Source of the DNA: Oscheius sp. JU75
Lineage: Eukaryota; Nematoda; Chromadorea; Rhabditida; Rhabditidae
NCBI GenBank assembly: GCA_037178855.1
Contig: JASJZC010000007.1
Coordinates: 3,100,001 to 3,164,000, forward strand
Reading direction: 5' to 3'
DNA: 64,000 nucleotides
The position numbers and the translations under genes were made by a program. The first letter of the stretch is position 1; each line of letters starts with the position of its first letter. The notes beneath the pieces are model-generated. The model had not been told where the DNA came from. It did no database searches and saw nothing but the letters and a program-made list of their open reading frames with translations. Shown here piece by piece: positions 12,401 through 22,391 of this stretch.

Positions 12401-12664
12401 AGACCCTGCAACAGCGACTGCTCTAATCAACCAACAGGCAGCTTTGGGTGAGTACTGGGTGTGAATGTTATTTCTTCGCTTTTCACTGTTTGCATGAACA
12501 AGTCTGAGGGATCATTTTCAGCTGCCAGAATACCGACTTCAGGAGCTGAGCAGTATCTCAGCCAGGCTCTTTCGGCAGCTGCACTACCGCAAGCGTATCA
12601 ACTTGCTGCTGCCGCTGCCGCCAACCATTACCGGCCAGGAATCAACCGATTTGCCCCTTATTAA
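9499..12664 (+). CDS. fox-1: RBFOX-family RNA-binding splicing regulator
   Basis: Eight coding exons join in phase: 9496-9640, 10885-10970, 11388-11526, 11662-11798, 11955-12099, 12139-12447, 12522-12664, with ATG at 9499 in the first listed exon (a further upstream start is possible). A single RRM spans the 11662 and 11955 exons: RNP2 is LHVSNI, RNP1 is KGFGFVTM, with the family blocks [16 protein letters not shown] and [19 protein letters not shown]-terminal exons are Gln/Ala-rich ([14 protein letters not shown]). The C-terminal region is Ala/Leu-rich and ends with the family-typical RFAPY. RBFOX proteins bind (U)GCAUG and direct alternative splicing, mainly in nucleus of muscle and neurons. 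The intron 9641-10884 is 1.24 kb, very long for this window, and carries UGCAUG sites. Alanine-rich and glutamine-rich low-complexity tracts fit known family self-assembly regions. Confidence 0.93.
9864..9869 (+). promoter_or_regulatory. TGCATG (RBFOX recognition hexamer) in RBFOX intron
   Basis: The sense-strand sequence TGCATG lies in the 1.24-kb intron. UGCAUG is the high-affinity RBFOX RNA target, so this may be an autoregulatory site. Confidence 0.45.
10563..10568 (+). promoter_or_regulatory. Second TGCATG in the same RBFOX intron
   Basis: TGCATG lies 317 nt upstream of the 10885 exon. Its position within a few hundred bases of an exon fits RBFOX splicing control, although here it would act on the gene's own transcript. 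Confidence 0.45.
12491..12496 (+). promoter_or_regulatory. TGCATG in the short last intron of the RBFOX gene
   Basis: TGCATG sits inside the 74-nt intron 12448-12521, about 25 nt before the acceptor of the last coding exon. An RBFOX protein bound here could mask the branch point or acceptor. Confidence 0.45.
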
Positions 12665-12775
12665 TTCGGCCTATTTTCTTCCACGATATGTCTTCCCTTT
12701 CCACTTTGGTTCTATTTTTTTGTATATCAGAGATTATATCACCCCAACGAATTCATGTTCGGGATGTATCTATAT

Positions 12776-12792
12776 CACACACACACACACAC
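12776..12792. repeat. (CA)n microsatellite
   Basis: About eight CA units lie roughly 110 nt after the RBFOX stop codon, probably in its 3' UTR. Confidence 0.8.
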
Positions 12793-13158
12793 TGTAACCT
12801 CGATCCTGAGTTTGTCTGATTGCACAGGACTGTTTTGGATGTAGAAGTCTGTCACCACTTATGTACTAACAAATTTCCTTCGACAGACATGTGCACCCTT
12901 TTCTCTCTATCTATCTTTCCCCCACTCGTCATAATCTTTGTTTCTATTCTCTTCTCTCAGCGTTAGTTCTCACCGGTTTAAGCATGTCAATGGCTTTAAG
13001 ACGCATAATAATTGCAATTAACCGTTTAATACTGTCTCTTCTTAGTGTGATGATCTCCTTTTTTATTTCGGTGGGCGGTACTCTTGGTGCTTCTTGCTGA
13101 TTGATGTGTTGCTAGCGTATTCATGAATGAAGCAAGCACTTCTTTGTGTGCACTGTCG

Positions 13159-14176
13159 ATGCGGCGCTCCATGCTCTTCCTCGCACTCGTCGGCTTGTCG
13201 TCGGCCCTCAGGTGTCACCTCTACCACGACATCAAAGAGGCTGGCAAACGCATGACAATTCTTCCCGACATTTGTTCCTCAGAAAAGTATTGCGTTCATG
13301 CTACCTACAAGGTACTTTTCATTTGATCTCTTTTTCCCAAACGTGTACCAAACCCAAGTCTACACACAAAAACGTGGTAACTTTTATAAAATCAGCTTTG
13401 TCATCAAGTAGTTTCACACGGTGTCATAAAGAATGGATTGAATCAGCTGTTTTGTTTAAGAATGAGAAGAAAGGTCCCTGTGTTTTAAGATAGTGTACCC
13501 TATTTGTTAGAGTGCGAGAAACCTAGAAACAGAACTGTGTTGTGAAGAGTTTTTAGAGCACAGTCAATAAAAAATGTTCTTGCGCGACATGACTGACTGG
13601 CAAGTAAGTAACGAAGCCTATCGGTTGTGTCAAATAATTGAGCCTCTGGAAAATAGCCTCAACTGCTTTGATTATGGCGAAATGGGTTCTATTGCTGCGC
13701 CTAAGATTTTAGACGGTTCTCATCTCTGTCAATAGCTTTTAAACAAAAATTCATTGCGTTTCGTACGATATAACAAAGACAAATTAAGTTTTGTCCTAAG
13801 AAGAATAGACGAGAAGTATGCTTCAAAAGTACATTATAACTTAGGCTAACCAAAATTACCGAAAAACCATTGTTAGACGACTGGTAGCGAAAGTTCATCT
13901 AAATTGTTAACGGGTCTTTACCAATTTGTTCAGGATCAAAACAGGAAAAAGAAGAACGGATTCTCACAAGGATGTGATCGTGTCGATTGTGCCGAGTCGG
14001 AGAATCGCCTAAATACAGCTTGGAAGAAACGTCCAGGAGGCGAAGTCTGTCGGAAGCATCGGGATTACGGCGAGGATGGTGAAGTTTGTTGCTGTGCCAG
14101 TGATCTGTGTAACTTAACACCTCCATTTTATGTTCAAATCCTTATATCTTTAATTTTGTTTTTTCACTTTGTTTAG
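13159..14176 (+). CDS. Small Ly6/three-finger-like GPI-anchored protein
   Basis: Two exons (13159-13311 and 13934-14176) join in phase 0. The protein opens with a signal peptide (MRRSMLFLALVGLSSALRC). A Cys-rich domain follows with LRCHLYHD, ICSSEKYC, GCDRVDC and the closing signature CCCASDLCN, which is the CC...CN end of Ly6/activin-receptor-type three-finger domains. It finishes with a hydrophobic tail (ILISLILFFHFV), the form of a GPI-attachment signal. Such proteins sit on the outer cell surface and often modulate receptors or channels; the ligand cannot be told from sequence. An earlier in-frame ATG exists at 13123 but would spoil the signal peptide. The single 622-nt intron is long for this window, and I see no gene inside it. 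Confidence 0.75.
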
Positions 14177-14907
14177 AAAAGTTCTTTCAAGATTTTCGCT
14201 CACTCTGATGCTTCTGTCATTCATATAAAGATTTGGTACCGATCTCCGTTTTAGATATTTTGTGGTCGCATTCGTCTCTGAACGAGAAACACTCGCAAAT
14301 GCATTGATGAGCTGTTGAAATTGAGTTCCTCTTTTAGTGGAAAAGAGCAGCCTATTGTTCCTACGGACTAGGGCTCTTTCGTGATAGGAGATCGTTTGTC
14401 ATGTCTAGACACTAAAACACAGACTGACATTGCGTGTTAAGCTTCAATTTTTCCCAGAAGGGTAGACCTTTGACGTCATCAAAGCTATTTAAAGATCCGG
14501 GTTGAGAGAGGTCGTCTTATGAATGCCATATGAAATGGTCCGGGTAAGGTCATTGGCGAAAACAGCTTGAAAAGGAAAGTGACAACACGTGTGGAAAGTA
14601 GTGACAAAGTTCCTCGCATGAAAACAGATTCAAGACAAAAAGCATTCAAAGATGATCAGTTTGTCGCACAATCAAACAGATAGCAAAACCATCGACGTCC
14701 CTTAGTCTTGACTTGTATCGCTTCTCTAATAACCTAAGCTCCCAAGTTTCACACTAAGATGAATTGTCAACATAACTCTTGACATGCTATTACTTTCCAG
14801 CTTTATTCTCGTGGTGGCGCACAGACGGACGGACGCCTTTGCGTTTTAGTAGAAGTGAGATCCTCATTTGAAGTAGTATTGTAGTAGATTATATGGTTCC
14901 TAAAATG
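14177..14907. other. Intergenic, no gene seen
   Basis: About 730 nt follow the Ly6-like gene. I see no supported coding exon, only the AT-rich flank leading into the 20-bp repeat array. Confidence 0.5.
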
Positions 14908-15038
14908 AATCTACCGTCCTTCGGTAAAATCTACCGGTCCTCAGTAGAACTTGCAGACACTCGATAGAACCTTTCTGTTCTTGATAGAATTCACCGACCC
15001 TTGGTAGAAATTACCGTCCCTCAGTAGAATCTACCGTC
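14908..15038. repeat. Degenerate 20-bp tandem repeat, about 6.5 units
   Basis: Units start every 20 bp at 14908, 14928, 14948, 14968, 14988, 15008 and 15028 (partial). A typical unit is AATCTACCGTCCTTCGGTAA. Most end in GGTAG, GATAG or CAGTAG. The arms CTACCG and CGGTAG are inverted copies, so each unit is an imperfect palindrome. Middle units are more diverged than outer ones. Confidence 0.85.
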
Positions 15039-15060
15039 TAGGGATGGGAGCGAGCGCGGG

Positions 15061-15102
15061 CGTGCTATTGCTAAAATTTTAGAAAATTCCAGCAATAGCA
15101 CG
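15061..15102. repeat. Perfect 12-bp inverted repeat (hairpin)
   Basis: CGTGCTATTGCT at 15061-15072 is the exact reverse complement of AGCAATAGCACG at 15091-15102, with an 18-nt AT-rich loop. It lies between the 20-bp repeat array and the retroelement-like stretch, so it may be a structured end of a mobile element. Confidence 0.8.
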
Positions 15103-15144
15103 GATATGTTTCCAAAATGTAGACAATAGGCAACGCAGAAGAAG

Positions 15145-15660
15145 ATGAACTGGCCATTCTTCCGTCATGGCACCCAGGAGAGAAGAGAAGCAATGAAGGG
15201 ACCCAATATAGCAATCCAGTATCATGGCATTCGCGAAGTTTTTGAGGAGGCCCGTGCTGTGGCTACAGAAAGAATCCCAAGAGGCTCTCAGCTAAGACAA
15301 GAGTCCTTTTCGACCAACGATGAGTTCTACTGGCCAAGGCTGACATCTCATCACGTCTCCAACTGGTTCAAACGAACAAGTCACTGCGCATCGCCATTGG
15401 TTCGAATATTGAGAAGAATCTGCTTAACCGGTATCACCAAACGCTTGCGTCCAAGCTGCTCTTCAAGGACGTATCAACTCCTGCGATCGGACAACCATCA
15501 TCAGAAGGCCCCGTATGAGATGGAAAGATGAACTTAGGAGAGTGTCCGAGAGGATTAGAAGAGCCCCGCAATGTGGATGCGAGCGGCAAGTTTGGATGGC
15601 GATGCGTGAGTTCGAGCCATGGGAGCGGCGAGGGACTTAATCCAGGAACCCCCCTTTGAT
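15145..15660 (+). pseudogene. Possible decayed non-LTR retroelement fragment
   Basis: A 128-codon ORF (15145-15531) overlaps another frame that reads RPRMRWKDELRRVSERIRR (about 15505-15560) and then WMAMREFEPWERRGT before a stop. The pattern R-P-x-x-R-W-x-D-E-L followed by a W-rich end resembles the C-terminus of RTE-like reverse transcriptase ORFs. The reading frame switches and no RT core motif was seen, so if real it is a broken 3' remnant. It could equally be unrelated sequence. Confidence 0.25.
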
Positions 15661-15988
15661 ATCGTCAAATAAAATGTTCATTTAGCTGTTATAAAAAGCT
15701 TATCCCTGAAATATAATACGGTACTAAAGGTGCGGAAGTGATAAAAAAAAAGGGCCAATGGCTGTGAATTTTTCATCTCTGTTGAGACAAGGGTCATAAG
15801 TTTCCCATTTCGATGGAGACGATGCAGGTTACTCATTTCTCTGCCTGCCCAAAACTACGGCTTAGTCAACATAATCTAAATTCTCACCAACGCCTATAAA
15901 AGGCTCGTTTTTTCAATGGATTTAGCGTTCTTCACCTTTTCTCTGCCAGAACTTTGCCTCTTTGGTTGATCAAAGCGTATATTTCAGA

Positions 15989-18046
15989 ATGCCTCAAGCC
16001 GTATCGATCGTAAACTTCAATGAAGGTTCAAACCGTGCTTACACATTGAATGTGAAGGCCTTGGAAGATATTCTTGGGAACCGTGGAATCGCCAACAAGA
16101 AAGTAAACCATACTTTACACAATCGTAACATTTGCTATTAAGGTGGCTTTGATCTCAGTTGCCGGTGCCTTCAGAAAAGGTAAAAGCTTTCTGCTCAACT
16201 TTTTCATCGCCTATATGGATTGGCTAATAAACGGACAGAAGGGGGAATGGCTAAACGAGAAGACTCTGCTCGACAAGTTCCACTACAAGGGTGGAACTCA
16301 GCGCGACACCAACGGTATCCTTATGTGGGATACCCCGTACCAATTCAAAACTCCCGACGGTGAAGAGGTTGACAAACTGATCATTTTTAAGAATGGTTTT
16401 TCGGATTGTCGTTTTTTTCATGGATACCCAGGGCACGTTTGATCATCAGAGCTCTGTTCAGGATTGTACTACCGTCTTTGCCCTGAGTACTCTTCTATCG
16501 TCCGTACAAATATTCAACGTGAGCGGTCAAATCCAAGAGGACGATTTGAACAATCTGCGTCTCTTCACTGAATACGCAAAACTGGCTGGTGATCAGGAGA
16601 ATCAGTCGCAGAACCCGTTCCAGAAGCTGCTCTTTCTGGTCAGAGACTGGTCAAACTCGGACGAGATTGCCTACGGTTTCGAAGGAGGTCAAGAATATCT
16701 CGACGATGTCATGAAAGTGTCAAAAACACAGAAGAAAGAACTTCAAAACGTCCGGATAAACTTGCAGACTTCTTTCGAAAGCCTTGATGCGTTTCTAATG
16801 CCTCACCCTGGTCTCACGATCTCCAAAAACAATTCTCAGAAGGTTCTTGGTGGTAGGTTGAATGATTTCTATTTGAGAAAAGCTTGGTTTAAGAAAAGGT
16901 GGAAGACGATTTCATGGAACAAATGGAAGTCTTTGTGCCTTCGTTCTTTTCAGATGAGCAGCTGGTCGCGAAGACTATCAACGCAAAAGCCATTTCATGT
17001 GGACAGCTTCTAGAGCTGTTCAAAGTTAGCAATAGGAGTCTCCAAAACTAAAACGTTGTTTAGGCATACATGGACATCTTCAATAGTAAAGAGCTCCCAA
17101 AACCTCAAACAATCCTCGAAGCGACTGTCAAAGCTGTTCTTGTTGCAGCTGAACAGAATGCCAAAAAGGAGTATGACGACTACATGGAAAAGGTGAAAGA
17201 GTTTTAGCATGATATCAATTTTTAATTCAGAAAATGGCCGAACACCCAAATCTCGCCGTCCTGAGTACTCTTGATCAGCTGCACAAAGAAGCAGAATCTC
17301 GAATGTTGAAGAAGTTCGGTGAACGCCCAAAGCTTGGAAACAAAAACGCTGATGCAGGTGTTAAGGAAGCACTCCGCGAACATTGTCAGGTACGACGTAT
17401 CACATTATCAAAACAGTGGATTTTGCAGAGAATGTATGTTGCCTACAAAAAGACGGTCACTGACAACCTTCGCCTAGCCGAAGAGAAGAAGCGTCTAGAA
17501 GAAACGAAGAAGAAACAAATGGAAGAGCAAGAAAAGGAAAGAAAGAGAATCAAGGCTGCAGAAGAAAGTCTGAGAATTGAACGTGAAGCTCAAGAAAGAA
17601 GATGCAAGAAGCAAGAAGAGACTTTGAGAAGACAACGGGAAGAATACGAAAGGCAACGTCAAGCTGATGAGGAACGAATGCGTCGAGAAGAGCAGGGGAG
17701 ACAGAGAAGACAGCGTGAAGCAGAGAAAAAACTCAGGGAGGAGCGTCTTGAAATGCAAAAACAACAATGCCAGCTTCAACAGCAGCTTCAACAAGAGCAG
17801 GAAAGGACCAGACAAGCAAAGGCTGCTCAACAGACGTTCAACAGTTGTATGCCACGATATTCGTGCTCTCCTAACTCCTCCAGCAGGTCTAGCAATTACG
17901 GTGAAGGCAGCCCTTCCTATTCCAGTGGTCTCTCTCTTCGTCATGGAGTGCGAGAAGAGAAATACATTTCCCGTGCAGGAAACGAATTCACTCGTTATCG
18001 AGGTGCTAACGGCAGATTTGTTAGTAAAGACAACGCTTTTGACTAG
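15989..18046 (+). CDS. atln-1: Atlastin, ER membrane-fusion dynamin-like GTPase
   Basis: Atlastins are ER-shaping GTPases that fuse tubules homotypically. The first exon (15989-16102, MPQAVSIVNF) is followed by the P-loop SVAGAFRKGKSFLLNF, the switch I region GGTQRDTNGILMW, switch II MDTQGTF and the guanine-recognition motif FLVRDW, then the GB1 region (PHPGL...) and a middle domain (AKAISCGQLLELFKAYMDIF). The gene continues past the usual transmembrane point with a long Glu/Arg/Lys/Gln coiled coil (about 17470-17830) and a Ser/Tyr-rich tail ending at 18044-18046. I see no hydrophobic hairpin near the C-terminus. That is odd for an atlastin and closer to guanylate-binding-protein layout, so ER anchoring may differ. 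The frame between GEEV (near 16368) and IVVFFMDTQG (near 16405) cannot be joined by a normal GT-AG intron. Confidence 0.85.
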
Positions 18047-19510
18047 CTGTGTAGTGTACTGCTTATTACAAATTGAATAATGAATTAAATGTATCAGTAA
18101 TTCATTTAATGTATTCACCGATTTGTCCCACATTTTACCTTTTTTAATAATCTTATGTATACGCATACATTTTTTTTAGGACGCTTCGTTTTATTTATAC
18201 CTGAGATGAGCATATATCAGATCAGACTATTATGGTTCCTATATAGGAATTCAATTTACACGTAGCCATGGCTTTTCTTGAGAACTTATACTATTTGAAT
18301 TTACACTACTGTTAGCCGAAAACTTTAAGTTTTGACCTCAAAAAGTTTCTAGCCGACTTTCGGTCAATTTCTCGAATAAATATTTTTTGTACCAGTACTG
18401 TCATTTGTACAACAGTTTGCCACACTAAATACCTAGCTTCCACTGTACTTGATAATCCGCAGGCGAAACGTCAGTAGAAGAAATCCACATGGCGAAATAT
18501 GGGGCATGATTCAAGCAGAGGGAATCCTGAAAATATTAGTTTTCATGAAAAAATGAAAGGTTTGCCAAGGAAAAGAAGAATAGACTGTGGTTGCCTCAGT
18601 TGCCCAGTGGTCGAGCATCATACGTCAGTGTTTCTCGGAAAAGGCACCAATTCCGAAATAGGAACAAGGGAAAGAAGTCGACCTCAAGCATTGCTCTCTT
18701 TTGATGTTGATAACAGTGGAACTCACAAATAAGTATCTCATACGCCGCTTGGTTGATGGAAAAAATTTGCAAGGTTTCAATTTGCAATGCCATTGTAGAC
18801 AGTTCAACTGTCTTTTTTGACAATATGATCTCCATCCTTTTGTTTCGTTATTTTGGCTGAACAGAAATATCACTTCAAAGTGGAAACAAATAACTTAAGT
18901 TCGCTGTGAACATGCTTTTAAACATAGGCCCGCAAAACTGGGTAGACAGGGTCCTGCAACGAATGTCTGCCCTTGATAATCCAGAAGAATCAGCTGGTGT
19001 CTGCTCAAACAGTTTTTTTTAATTTGTTTTTAAACTTTACCTATCAATGCTACCTCATTCCGTAGAAATTTATTGCCACAAGTTTGCAAAGTTGTTTAGT
19101 GGTAGTTTGCTAAGCTCGCAAACGTAATGTTTAGAGCCAAAACTGTGGATTTCACTCCGTACAAAACTAGAAAAATACAACCGCAAACTGTAAGAGCTTT
19201 CAAAGCGATTATCTAGGCTTATTTGTTTTGAATACAGATTATTACAAATGTACTCAACTCAACTTTGAACTATTTTCTCTCAAAGTGTTTGGTGATTTTC
19301 AATGTAGCAGTGTTCAAAACTTATTTTTTTCTAATATGTTCCAACAATCGAGCCAAACTGGGAAAAATTTCGTCAACACCTGAAGAAAGCTACGTTGCAA
19401 AACATCTTGATTGTCTCTTCATCATTGGAAAAAGTTCTGTTCCCATTTCTCTGTTGCCAAAAACCTTTTGCCATCCTCTATTCCAGTTGCTCTTTTTACA
19501 TGGCACTTTT
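18047..19510. other. Intergenic, no gene seen
   Basis: About 1.4 kb of AT-rich sequence follow the atlastin gene. ORFs of 77-82 codons (18499-18873) overlap on both strands without family signal or splice continuity. The left part presumably holds the atlastin 3' UTR. Confidence 0.5.
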
Positions 19511-19639
19511 GGAGTCGGGAGGGCAGAGACGCAGACCTGTAAGGTGTAATACTTTGCCGTTTGGTACTGTAGACCCGCCCCATAGGCAGGCCAGCGCTGC
19601 GTGTATTCGTTTTGTGCTGGCCGTCTCTCTCCCGACTCC
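19511..19639. repeat. Imperfect inverted repeat in putative promoter of RMND5 gene
   Basis: The left arm GGAGTCGGGAGGGCAGAGAC starts at 19511. The right arm at 19621-19639, read in reverse complement, is GGAGTCGGGAGAGAGACGG. The arms match over about 18 positions, apart from a 2-3 nt insertion. The left arm overlaps the AGAGACGCAGA motif. The span is GC-richer than its surroundings and lies 120-245 nt upstream of the RMND5 start. Confidence 0.65.
19525..19535 (+). promoter_or_regulatory. AGAGACGCAGA promoter-like motif
   Basis: The core GAGACGCAG is at 19526-19534, about 220 nt upstream of the RMND5 ATG. The same nonamer occurs in the alpha-tubulin upstream region (58525-58533). From memory, CTGCGTCTC/GAGACGCAG is an over-represented promoter motif in Caenorhabditis; this should be verified. 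Confidence 0.4.
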
Positions 19640-19755
19640 GCTAGTGCCGGCTCGCGGTTTTCCCCGTGATCTAAGAGTTGTAGCCATCTGAGATCATTGT
19701 GAAAACCACTAGCGACACTGCTGCAGGAGTTTCATTTCTTATTTCTAGATACTTC

Positions 19756-21688
19756 ATGTCGGAAGATATCATCGAAGAGGTAGACGGACATATCAGAGAT
19801 GTGAAAGAACGGAGTAAGCGATTCGGTGAAATATGGGAAGATCGTATGATGTCTATCGAGAACAGCTTTAAGCAGTACGAAAGCGTTTTATTTGCTCCCG
19901 ACGCCCGTAAACTGTTTGTGATGGGCCAGAAAATGACTGAAACGCTGGGCAAGAAAGCTATCAAAGAATCAAAAGAGATAATTGGACATCATAAGGACCT
20001 TCATGCTCCAGTGTCCCGAATAGGCAAGGTTGTCGACCGAGAGATGACAAAACGGATATCTGAACTGATGAAACAGGAGAAAGATCTGGAAGGAGACAAG
20101 AAGAACCAACGACTGACGGAGAGGATGGTCGCGGACTATATGGTCAGCTCAGGTCTACGTACAGTTGCTGAAGAACTGGATAAAGTAGGATTTTCTCTCT
20201 TTCCCTTATAGACCAGTGTGACTCTGAACGGTTTAGCAGTATTTGACAATCGATCCTTCTGGCGCGTTCGGCCGCCGTCCCCTTTGCTGTATGGCCGCAA
20301 AATCGATGACACATGCATATTCGTTAGAGTCCAGACGGGAGTTTTGTCACACAAACTGGCACAAGGTGATACGTCAGACCCATTCAAATGAAGAACTTAT
20401 GGGCGATGAATGTATCCCATTACCAGTTTATAATGAGGTTTATTGACACCAGTTGACAGTTACATTACAGGAGGCCAACCTCAACGGAGTGGTCAATTGC
20501 CGTCATCATGATGAGGAAGAAGTCAAGGAAATCTACGAGGCCATGGAGAAAAAAAATGCTGCTCCTGCTCTCCAATGGTTGGATAAGAATGCCCACGAGG
20601 AAGCTCATCTTCGTTGTGACTTGTTGAAGCAAATCATTATAGAACACATCAGAGACGGTACATCAATTGCATTCTTCAAATCCATTAGTTTTTGTTTTCA
20701 GGGGATAAGACAAGTGCAATGGCGAAAATGAAAGATCTTGCCCAGTTCGGATTCAAACGACAAACGAAGGAGATTTCTGGGGCATTGGTCCTCGGCCCCA
20801 ACAGTCCCCATTGCAAAAGTTTGTTCTCGGAAGAGGTGTGGCCGACCCTTCTCGCTCGACTATCGCAAGTTATCTATCAAGCGGACAGCAGCCTTGACGA
20901 ACTGTAAGTCTCTTGATATATTGTGGCTGTTACAGTAGGCGGAAAGGAAAAAGCAACTTTTTTTGTTTCAGTCCTGTGGAATGTGTAGAGGCTGTTTTTC
21001 GCGAGACGGTAAGACAAACTGCTAGCCCTGCGCACGAACGATTGTTTGACTAGGGTCATTTATCCGGTTGGACGGTCATGTACAGCGATAGCTTTTTGAT
21101 ACTGCACTCGGAATGTTTCATTTTCAGAGTGACTACCGGCTCTGCTGCATGCATCAAAATGTTGAATATCAAGAAACAGATGAGAAAAGATCATATCTTT
21201 ACGTCGGATGAACTGCCTATCCAAATTCCTCCCAAGAAGACAGTCCACAACACCTTCACGTGCCCGATTCTTCGGCAGCAAACTTCAGACACCAATCCTC
21301 CGATGCGACTCCTTTGCGGCCACGTCATTTCAAAGGACGCACTGACAAAATTGAGCCAATCATCTAGGTTTGTTTCGAATTGGTCTTACTAAGATGTATG
21401 CCTATGGCTGTAGAAATGGGAGAGCAGGCCAATTTGTGGACCGACAACTAGCTTTCACGATGATCTCAGATGTGTCAAACTCTCAGATCATAGGGAAAGC
21501 CGGCTGCCGGTCACGGTCGTGTGTTGGAAGCAAACTGCGGCGCCCTCCCTGGGCCGTAGGCGTGGCCTATCGGCATCGATTGATTGGGCAGCCCTGATTG
21601 ACCTTTACTCTTCAGGAATTTCCGGGTGAAGTGTCCATATTGTCCGAATGAAGGATCATCTCATGATGCTAAACTGGTACACTTCTGA
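19756..21688 (+). CDS. rmnd-5: RMND5-type RING E3 subunit of the GID/CTLH complex
   Basis: The strongest block is the C-terminal RING-like domain: NTFTCPILRQQT, NPPMRLLCGHVISKDAL and VKCPYCPNEGSSHDAK, nearly the same as vertebrate RMND5A/B, ending at TGA 21686-21688. Upstream are the helical parts: an N-terminal coil (SEDIIEEVDGHIRDVKERSK), IGHHKDLHAPVSRIGKVVDREM, a LisH-like VADYMVSSGLRTVAEEL, and CTLH/CRA segments (EIYEAMEKKNAAPALQWL). In the family this subunit pairs with MAEA/GID9 to form the active E3 that ubiquitinates targets such as gluconeogenic enzymes or cell-cycle regulators. The ATG at 19756 lies just behind a TTTCTAG acceptor. Longer introns of about 250 nt (around 20195-20470 and 21368-21617) stand out from the usual 40 nt. 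Confidence 0.88.
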
Positions 21689-22391
21689 ATTGAATGGGTA
21701 AAAAAGGACTTCTCAAAATGTTTGTATATAAAATTGTGGTAGCAGATGTTGTTCCCGTCTTTCCATGTGCATTTAATAAATGATCTTGGAAGTTTTAATT
21801 ACAGTTCTGAGAGCCCAGTTGACCTGGCTAATTTGCATGTCTAGGTATTGGAACTGGCGCCGATTACATTTGGAGTGGCATCCCGTTGAGAGTCTTTGCG
21901 AGGAGGATTACTACCTGAAGGACTTGCTCACCTCTGCATAGATTGTCATTCTCATAATATGCCGATTTCAGTACACTTCTGTTCAGCATCATCGATTGGG
22001 AAAAGGGCCTAGTTGTCTGTGATAACAATGCCCGGGCCGTCCGACACGCAATGGTGTCTTTCCGATAACAATCAAGGGGAATTCGTTTCTCCTACTAGTC
22101 AAAAAAGTATTCACAAAGATTGTAAAGAGGCTCCTAGACAGCGTTATTGATGAGGATTGATTTACAGCTTTTAATGCCCTCGTCGACGTTCCTCGAGGGT
22201 GCCACATGTGGCCGCGCCATGGACACGCTTTGCACACTCGGAGGGGGCTGTAAAGCAGGTCGCTCTGCAAATGCGCTAGACGTTGGAATATGCGTTTGCA
22301 ACAGGACATTACTGAAATAGTTTTACGGTTATCGTATTAACGTGTTAACCCAAATCTCCCAGGAAGTGTCAGCTCTGATGGCATTAGTGCT
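21689..22391. other. Intergenic between RMND5 and guanylate cyclase genes
   Basis: About 700 nt with no supported exon. A minus-strand ORF of 106 codons at 21989-22309 has no recognisable family. An AATAAA lies near 21776, a lik ely poly(A) signal for RMND5. Confidence 0.45.

Noticed and set aside
17495-18166. 223-codon minus-strand ORF rich in Leu/Ser/Phe
   Set aside because: It is the antisense shadow of the Lys/Glu/Arg/Gln coiled coil of the atlastin gene.
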